A stretch of 10,541 nt of DNA from JARRRL01 sp037380725 (GTDB lineage Bacteria > Pseudomonadota > Gammaproteobacteria > Pseudomonadales > JANQJO01), in assembly GCA_037380725.1 (NCBI GenBank), contig JARRRL010000079.1, forward strand, positions 1-10,541, in the 5' to 3' direction. The position numbers were made by a program, and so were the translations under genes. This document shows positions 6,740 through 10,541 of the stretch, one piece after another; within the stretch, counting starts at the first letter, position 1; every line of letters starts with the position of its first letter. The notes beneath the pieces are model-generated. The model did no database searches and was not told the DNA's origin. It saw only the letters and a program-made list of their open reading frames with translations.

Positions 6740-7755
6740 GCCGCCATTTCCTCTCCATTGATTAAACGCTCTAAGTAATCCTGAGCACCGGCCAGTTGCT
6801 TTTTGGGGCAGTCAATCTGGTTAAAAATTTGACTGAATTGCTTTCCGCCAGGGAGAGTCTCAACGTACCACCTAACATGCTTTCTGGCAATACGTTTACC
6901 GGTTTCTGCGCCGTAGAAATCATGCAACGAGCGCAAATGACCTAAAACAACTCGGGCGATGCCAACGAGTGGCATCTCTGGCAGAAGTTCCCCTGACTCC
7001 AGATAGTGATTAATTTCCCGAAACACCCAAGGTCTCCCTTGAGCGCCGCGTCCCACCATGACACCAGCTGCTTTCGTGTGCGTTAACACACGATGGGCCG
7101 TGAGCGGGTCCGTGATGTCGCCATTGGCAACAACCGGGATTTGTACCGCGGCTACGACGCTAGCGATTGTATCGTACTCGGCGTTACCCGTGTAGCCGCA
7201 AGCTCGAGTTCTTCCGTGGAGAACAAGTCGCGCAACGCCAACCGATTCGGCGATCTTTGCAATTGCTACTGCGTTTTTTCTATCTGGACTCCAACCAGTG
7301 CGGTACTTCAGTGTGACCGGAACTTGCACGGCATTGGTGACCGATTGCAGAATCTCCGACACGAGTTTTTCATCTTTTAACAAGGCTGATCCTGCCGCCT
7401 TCGAGCACACTTTTTTAGCGGGGCAACCCATATTGATGTCAATAACTTCAGCGCCCAACGCTTCACACTGTTTTGCTGCTGTTGCCATTGCTGTTGGGCA
7501 ATGGCCGACAATCTGAGTAACACGCCATTTTTCGTTTCCAGAAAAGAGACACCGTGTCATCGATTTGTTCGTCCGCCAGAGACGGTGGTTACTGGACACC
7601 ATCTCCGATGTTACCCAGGCGGCACCAAATGACTCACAGATCTGCCGAAACGGTAGGTCTGTGACCCCAGCCATCGGAGCCAGTGAAACGAGTCCGGGTG
7701 TTACGGCTAACAGACGTTTCTCCTGTTGTGTGTCAATCCACTGTGTGCCTGTCAC
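6736..7755 (-). CDS. dusB: tRNA-dihydrouridine synthase B
   Basis: DusB is an FMN- and NADPH-dependent enzyme that reduces a specific uridine of the tRNA D-loop. From the GTG start it has 339 residues (E. coli: 321). The TIM-barrel landmarks are in order: LAPMAGVTDLPFR (25-37, FMN site), SEMVSSN (50-56), DINMGCPAKKV (106-116) with the catalytic Cys at about 111, LKYRTGW with Lys150, LVLHGRTRA, VANGDITDP and VMVGRGAQGRPWVFREI (FMN phosphate), then RIARKHVRWYVE in the C-terminal helical domain. GTG at 7755 is chosen over the ATG at 7803 because AGGAAGGA lies 5 bases before it and the extra 16 residues have no counterpart. A possible promoter reads TTGTTG (complement of 7819-7824), an 18-base spacer, then TGTATA (complement of 7795-7800). 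The stop overlaps the fis start by 4 bp. Confidence 0.96.
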   Translation of the reverse strand: MTGTQWIDTQQEKRLLAVTPGLVSLAPMAGVTDLPFRQICESFGAAWVTSEMVSSNHRLWRTNKSMTRCLFSGNEKWRVTQIVGHCPTAMATAAKQCEALGAEVIDINMGCPAKKVCSKAAGSALLKDEKLVSEILQSVTNAVQVPVTLKYRTGWSPDRKNAVAIAKIAESVGVARLVLHGRTRACGYTGNAEYDTIASVVAAVQIPVVANGDITDPLTAHRVLTHTKAAGVMVGRGAQGRPWVFREINHYLESGELLPEMPLVGIARVVLGHLRSLHDFYGAETGKRIARKHVRWYVETLPGGKQFSQIFNQIDCPKKQLAGAQDYLERLINGEEMAA

Positions 7756-7930
7756 GGTATTCCTTCCTAAATGCTCGTGGATTTTATCCAACCCTATACA
7801 CAATGTCTACGTTGTAACCAACAAAAAGCTTATAGTGTGATCAGATGTATTCCTTTTGTGTCCTGATCCTAATGGACTCTTGCTTTGAAGTCCAGACTGA
7901 ATGAGTGATTGGTTCACGCGAGGGCGTGGT
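7756..7930 (-). promoter_or_regulatory. Spacer upstream of dusB-fis with a promoter-like pair and two short inverted repeats
   Basis: This 175-bp spacer follows the DUF3426 gene and precedes dusB. GATCAG (7839-7844) is mirrored by CTGATC (7863-7868), and TGGACT (7873-7878) by AGTCCA (7889-7894). The second forms a 6-bp hairpin that may mark the DUF3426 gene's transcript end, though no T-run follows. A minus-strand -35/-10-like pair (TTGTTG, 18 bases, TGTATA) lies closer to dusB. The match to consensus is moderate, so the promoter call is tentative. Confidence 0.3.
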
Positions 7931-9601
7931 CTACGAGCGAATTTCGGAGTTGTGATAAAGCTTGAGTTGGTAATTCGTAGCTTCATTTCCTGGATTTAGA
8001 ATTTCAAGCGTAATGCGTAGAGGTTGTTGGACAGGCATTAAATCCAATTTTTTTAATGTGTCACCTCGATACTCGTCTGGCGTAAATCGCCGACGAGCTA
8101 GCAGGTCGCCAGACAGCGAGGTAAAACTGAGTTCGATGTCTGGAAAAGCCTGCGGAAATGGAGCTTCGTTTTTCAAATTCAGATCGACAATGAGCGCATT
8201 TTGCTCTTGATCGGGGTGTGCGCGTACCACAAGCTTCGTCCCTTTGATGTCTTCAAAACGTTCGAGGGGTGGTGGTGTGCAACCGATCATCGTACAGATG
8301 GATTCGTAGTAAGGACGATACGTAAAATTTTGCGCGAGCCGAGGTGCTTCAAACACAAGAATTTGTACCGCCAGTGTGATCGCGGCAAGCAGGGACGCGC
8401 AGAAATAACCCCAGTGAAAAGGCGGATGTTGAACCGGAGAGGCGGATAATTCCGTGTCGTGATGATCGTCCAGTTCTGGCATCAGCGAAGACAAAGCGGA
8501 TTCGGGCGCTTCTTTGGCACTCGCATCTTTGGCACTCGCATTGGGCGCGGGGTTGATGTCAGCGGTGTCCTCGTGACGCTGTTCACTCAGTGGGATTTTG
8601 GCTAAATCACTGAGCGTAATGGTTGACTCGTTGTCCGCTGTTTCCGCTGTGTCGTTGGCAGCGTTGGATTGGTCGAGTGCTTTTTTGATGTTTTCGGCGA
8701 TGTGGCGTGATTGATTGTCGAGTTCATCCAGGAGATTGTTGGACCAGTTTTGCGGCGTGTGAGGCGTTGATGCGTTTGGTTTTGATGAGCTCGGTGTTCC
8801 TTGAGACTCGGTTTCTTCTGCTGGGGGAATCAGCTGAGGTGTAATGGGCGTCTCTGAGGCCTTGTCTTGCGCCGTGTTGTTTTGTGCGGTGTTGTTTTGT
8901 GCGGTGCTGGGCGCATGTTGAAGGGTTTCAGCTTGCGCTGCTTTTTTTGCTTCCGCCAAGGTCTGTCGCAGCGGTGGACGTAAGCCCGATTGTTGATAAT
9001 CTTTGACGTGGGGTTCGTTGATCAATGGCGGGAGGAGAGGGGTGTCCGTGCTGCAGGGCTTGGTTTTTGGGTTCGGCGTTTCATCAGTTGACGGTTTCTT
9101 TTCTGATGGAGCAGATGTTTCGGTGGGGGTATCGGTCGATGGCGTGGACAGGAGTGAATCGATGTCGCCGTCGATGTGATTGAGTTCGGTCAGGAGGTCT
9201 TTAGCCCACTGATCGTCTTTGAGTTTGGTGGCAAGTTCTGGGTTGTTTTGGAGGTCTAATTCGCTGGCGAGATATTGGTAAATTTTTTCAATATCACTGG
9301 TGAGAGCTTGAGTCCAGTGTGGGTTATCGGCGCGCGAGGCGGATGTATCCGCGTTGGATTGTTCAAGATGGGATTGTTCAGTACGGGGAATGGTCTGTGA
9401 TGGTTTGAGCGCCAGGTTGTTGTTCTTGGCAATGTGATGGGCAGTTTTTGCGGTGTGACTGAGCTTAGCGACGTGATCATTGGCGTTAAAAACTTGCATG
9501 CAGGCGCCACAACGCACAGCACCCTGAGCCGCATCCAACTGGTTTTGGCTCAGCTTGAAAGTGGTGGAACAGTGTGGGCATTGCGTTGTGAATGACTGCA
9601 T
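7931..9601 (-). CDS. Zinc-ribbon / DUF3426 single-pass membrane protein
   Basis: The 556-residue protein has three zones. The N-terminus is an MJ0042-type zinc ribbon: Cys8-x2-Cys11 and Cys31-x2-Cys34 in a C-P-H-C ... C-G-A-C pattern. Residues about 45-390 are low-complexity, rich in Ser, Thr, Pro, Asp, Glu and Gln, and probably disordered; they include a peptide AQNNT repeated twice and ASAKD/ASAKE. A membrane helix follows at about 396-419 (YFCASLLAAITLAVQILVF). The last ~135 residues match the DUF3426 pattern (YYESICTMIGCTPPPLER, then LNLKNEAPFPQAFPDIELSF, then LARRRFTPDEY), expected outside the cytoplasmic membrane if the zinc ribbon is cytoplasmic. The function of the family is unknown. 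In many gammaproteobacteria such a gene sits between prmA and dusB, as here. The disordered middle makes it longer than many relatives. AAGGA lies about 10 bases before the ATG. Confidence 0.85.
   Translation of the reverse strand: MQSFTTQCPHCSTTFKLSQNQLDAAQGAVRCGACMQVFNANDHVAKLSHTAKTAHHIAKNNNLALKPSQTIPRTEQSHLEQSNADTSASRADNPHWTQALTSDIEKIYQYLASELDLQNNPELATKLKDDQWAKDLLTELNHIDGDIDSLLSTPSTDTPTETSAPSEKKPSTDETPNPKTKPCSTDTPLLPPLINEPHVKDYQQSGLRPPLRQTLAEAKKAAQAETLQHAPSTAQNNTAQNNTAQDKASETPITPQLIPPAEETESQGTPSSSKPNASTPHTPQNWSNNLLDELDNQSRHIAENIKKALDQSNAANDTAETADNESTITLSDLAKIPLSEQRHEDTADINPAPNASAKDASAKEAPESALSSLMPELDDHHDTELSASPVQHPPFHWGYFCASLLAAITLAVQILVFEAPRLAQNFTYRPYYESICTMIGCTPPPLERFEDIKGTKLVVRAHPDQEQNALIVDLNLKNEAPFPQAFPDIELSFTSLSGDLLARRRFTPDEYRGDTLKKLDLMPVQQPLRITLEILNPGNEATNYQLKLYHNSEIRS
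8511..8540 (-). repeat. 15-bp exact tandem duplication inside the DUF3426 gene
   Basis: TCTTTGGCACTCGCA occurs at 8511-8525 and again at 8526-8540. Because the unit is 15 bp it keeps the frame and encodes the doubled peptide ASAKD-ASAKE in the low-complexity region. It is probably a slippage product. Confidence 0.9.
8874..8903 (-). repeat. Second 15-bp exact tandem duplication inside the DUF3426 gene
   Basis: GTGTTGTTTTGTGCG occurs at 8874-8888 and 8889-8903, and a partial third copy (GTGCTG) follows. It encodes AQNNT-AQNNT on the minus strand. It is in-frame like the other repeat, so copy number could vary without breaking the gene. Confidence 0.9.
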
Positions 9602-10246
9602 GCGGTGAAATCCTTTACCTTTATTACCAGCGTCCTATATTGAGCAGCCAGATGAACAATTACCCATATGCGCATGGGTACAGAATGGCACTTAAATAAG
9701 AGCATTATTCAATAAAATCATATGGTTACTTTATTTTCAACCAGATGAGATAGCAGGAGAAAACTCGTTCGGAAGTGGTAAAATGTTTGCAACTATATCA
9801 TCTATTCACCACGTCCTAGGCCAACTTATCATGGATAACTGTACTCACTGGACGACGCATCGGCAAGCCTGTATTGTGAAACAGGTTCAAACTGTCGATT
9901 CCAAACGTTCTTTTAATCCTCATGTGTTGTGTCAGACTATCTTGATTCATCATTGTTTTCGCGTCTTCTTTCCTTCACACCTTCATAAGTCACTCCGCCA
10001 GTGAATAGCAAATAGCGAATACTGTTTATAACCCACTTCATAAACTGGTTCACTTGCACACGCCTTTCAGATTAATATTTTCCGGGCGCGAACAAAACAT
10101 TTCGATTGGAACGAGACCTGGTTTCTACCCCGAAACTATCCGAAGTATTGTTTACCAATAAATAACCACCAATAATTTTTACGAACAATGCCATTCCACA
10201 TCATAAGACATTGCGGGCAAATTGGGGAGGGAAAGAGATTTTCAAG
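9602..10246. other. AT-rich 645-bp spacer without a convincing gene
   Basis: The stretch separates prmA from the DUF3426 gene on the minus strand. Five 60-base rows counted by hand (from 9661, 9721, 10021, 10081 and 10141) total 113 G+C of 300, about 38%, below the roughly 50% or more of coding rows nearby. It holds a 20-base dyad (9661-9680), a 6-bp inverted repeat GTTTAT/ATAAAC (10024-10029 and 10040-10045), and short direct repeats of an ATTGGT-like unit near 10153-10176. Small frames exist on both strands: 73 codons on the plus strand (9783-10004), and 40 and 45 codons on the minus strand. None resembles a family I know. I recognise no tRNA, insertion sequence or CRISPR. Decayed DNA or a long prmA 3' / DUF3426 5' regulatory region are both possible. 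Confidence 0.6.
9661..9680. promoter_or_regulatory. Dyad-symmetric site upstream of the DUF3426 gene
   Basis: TACCCAT (9661-9667) and ATGGGTA (9674-9680) are perfect reverse complements around ATGCGC. The site starts 60 bases upstream of the DUF3426 start codon. Its size (7-bp arms, 6-bp centre) suits a dimeric repressor operator, but it is not a consensus I can name, and it could also be a short RNA hairpin. Confidence 0.4.
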
Positions 10247-10541
10247 TCAGCTGTGATTGCTGTGAATCTGTTTGCCCGCGATGAGTATCCAATCTTCGTG
10301 TTGTGTTCGTGCTGTGGGTTGCAAGTGCTCGCGATAGGCGTGTTCAATGGCGTCTGCTTGTTCATGCAGCAGTCCCGAAATAGCCCATATTCCTTGGGGT
10401 TTGAGTAAGTGCGCGAAATGCTGGCGTAATGACAACAGCGGTTGCGCAAGGATGTTGGCGATTAATACGTCGTATTGCTGCTGCGTGTTGCGCAGTAATT
10501 CGGGACCACCGATGTGAAGGCGATCTTGTACATGGTTTTTT
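10247..10541 (-). CDS. prmA: Ribosomal protein L11 methyltransferase, C-terminal part (5' end outside window)
   Basis: PrmA trimethylates ribosomal protein L11 using S-adenosylmethionine. Only the last ~98 residues are in the window; the frame is open to the right edge and stops at TGA 10249-10247. The piece reads YDVLIANILAQPL, where N-I-L takes the place of the NPPY-type loop of methyltransferases. Next comes a helix, then LKPQGIWAISGLLHEQADAIEHAY, the end of the Rossmann-like fold, and finally DWILIAGKQ, matching the W-x-x-x-x-G-(K/R) end of the family. The AdoMet-binding G-x-G-S-G motif lies outside. Gene order prmA - DUF3426 - dusB - fis supports the call. Unlike the usual tight spacing, 645 bp follow before the next gene. 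Confidence 0.92.
   Translation of the reverse strand, partial: KNHVQDRLHIGGPELLRNTQQQYDVLIANILAQPLLSLRQHFAHLLKPQGIWAISGLLHEQADAIEHAYREHLQPTARTQHEDWILIAGKQIHSNHS

Noticed and set aside
7756..7803. ATG start for dusB 48 bp upstream of the GTG
   Set aside because: The GTG has AGGAAGGA at ideal spacing and the homology does not extend upstream.
9602..10246. tRNA, insertion-sequence remnant or CRISPR array in the AT-rich spacer
   Set aside because: There is no cloverleaf with a GTTC-type T arm, no terminal inverted repeats with a target duplication, and no regularly spaced repeats.

Overview
The window looks like a chromosomal housekeeping segment of a gammaproteobacterium of medium GC (about 50-55% in the coding rows I counted by hand). 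The support is the minus-strand order prmA - DUF3426 protein - dusB - fis - purH - purD. It merges two blocks known from E. coli and relatives (prmA-dusB-fis and purH-purD). On the other side lies the OsmC-speD-coq7 cluster seen near crp in pseudomonad-like lineages. Fis confines the source to Gammaproteobacteria or a close neighbour. I cannot name a genus.

Layout. On the plus strand, positions 1-264 hold the C-terminus of a YhfA/OsmC-type protein and 363-1181 hold speD (S-adenosylmethionine decarboxylase, polyamine synthesis). Everything else is on the minus strand and converges on speD. Read in the direction of transcription, from the right edge: the C-terminus of prmA (10541-10247); an AT-rich 645-bp spacer without a convincing gene; a zinc-ribbon/DUF3426 membrane protein (9601-7931); dusB (7755-6736) overlapping fis (6739-6398) by 4 bp; a strong stem-loop; purH (6204-4585); a 102-bp gap with an 11-bp perfect inverted repeat; purD (4482-3184); another stem-loop; a protein with two cyclic-nucleotide-binding-type domains fused to a rhodanese-like domain (2941-1913); and a broken coq7 (about 1839-1202).

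Function. dusB-fis links tRNA dihydrouridylation to the nucleoid protein Fis. purH and purD supply the last two steps and the second step of IMP synthesis. speD makes decarboxylated SAM for spermidine. The clearest departure from the ordinary is coq7, the di-iron ubiquinone hydroxylase. Its conserved segments remain readable, but they sit in two frames, a conserved middle stretch is missing and no usable start codon remains. With the oversized AT-rich spacer between prmA and the DUF3426 gene, this hints at local gene decay. I found no CRISPR array, tRNA, rRNA, insertion sequence or defence system. The most unusual items are the coq7 pseudogene, the cysteine-less rhodanese fusion, and the structured purH-purD and prmA-DUF3426 spacers.
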